5,866 nucleotides of DNA, taken from Planctomycetota bacterium. GTDB taxonomy: Bacteria > Planctomycetota > Planctomycetia > Pirellulales > Thermoguttaceae. The notes under the pieces were generated by a model. The model had not been told where the DNA came from. It saw only the letters and a program-made list of their open reading frames with translations, and made no database searches. Shown in pieces: positions 5,683 to 5,866 of the stretch. Made by a program: the position numbers and the translations under genes. The stretch is taken from positions 1-5,866 of the forward strand of contig JAJYGU010000261.1 of assembly GCA_021784975.1 (NCBI GenBank), given 5' to 3'. Position 1 is the first letter of the stretch. Each line of letters opens with the position of its first letter.

Positions 5683-5866
5683 CTAGGCGCTGTTAGCGGC
5701 CGCAGGCAGGCGGCATCTTGGCGAGAACGGAGAAATTGGGCGGTTGGTGATCCAGCGATGAAGGCGGTCCCCGTCGGAGATCACCGCGGCACGCAGTTGA
5801 AGGATCGCTTCCCCCGAAGACCCATCATTCCAGAACTTTTCCGTCCCTTTGACCCGCTTGCTGATC
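5683..5866 (-). CDS. ISKra4-like transposase, C-terminal 60 residues (cut by the right edge)
   Basis: Reading the minus strand from base 5865, the frame is open for 60 codons to a TAG at 5685-5683. It starts ISKRVKGTEKFW and continues GEAILQLRAAVISDGDRL. The R-V-K-G-T/S-E-K-F-W segment followed by E-A-I-L-Q-L-R-A is, from memory, typical of the conserved C-terminal end of ISKra4-family transposases, which are frequent in planctomycetes. The last 25 residues (ITNRPISPFSPRC onward) are a variable Pro/Arg-rich tail. The catalytic DDE residues would lie upstream, outside the window, so I cannot tell whether the gene is intact. It converges with the hydrolase-lactonase gene across the repeat region. 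If the element is complete, its end should lie between the stop codon here and about base 5540. Confidence 0.65.
   Translation of the reverse strand, partial: ISKRVKGTEKFWNDGSSGEAILQLRAAVISDGDRLHRWITNRPISPFSPRCRLPAAANSA

Overview
The window is GC-rich bacterial DNA. Its gene content and one repeat family suggest a planctomycete, probably Pirellulales-like. The signs are a Gfo/Idh/MocA oxidoreductase of the Y-I-G-C-H subtype, a secreted double alpha/beta-hydrolase with a GNSGGG elbow, a YbhE/Pgl-type lactonase propeller, an ISKra4-like transposase tail, and a palindromic repeat encoding a KGTVPF...GTVPV peptide. This assignment is inference from recalled family resemblance; no search was run.

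Layout. (1) Bases 2-391 hold the 3' end of a class III (PLP-dependent) aminotransferase. Its stop overlaps the ATG of (2), a cytoplasmic Gfo/Idh/MocA oxidoreductase at 388-1656. The pair is a translationally coupled operon that could oxidise a hydroxyl to a ketone and transaminate it, though neither substrate can be read. (3) A 236-base gap carries a weak terminator-like hairpin and a good sigma70-like promoter. (4) One 1074-codon gene at 1893-5117 encodes a signal peptide, an active-looking esterase-type alpha/beta-hydrolase domain, a second hydrolase domain with no serine nucleophile, and a complete lactonase-type beta-propeller. (5) Bases 5118-5682 have no convincing gene. They hold short repeats, a leftward promoter-like site, and a 120-base inverted-repeat element. 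(6) On the minus strand, 5683-5866 encodes the last 60 residues of an ISKra4-like transposase that runs off the right edge.

The most interesting points are a palindromic, REP-like sequence inserted in frame inside the second hydrolase domain (about 29 extra codons next to a run of eight G), the hydrolase-lactonase fusion itself, and the inverted-repeat element next to the transposase end. I saw no CRISPR array, tRNA, rRNA, or defence, toxin-antitoxin or retroelement system.
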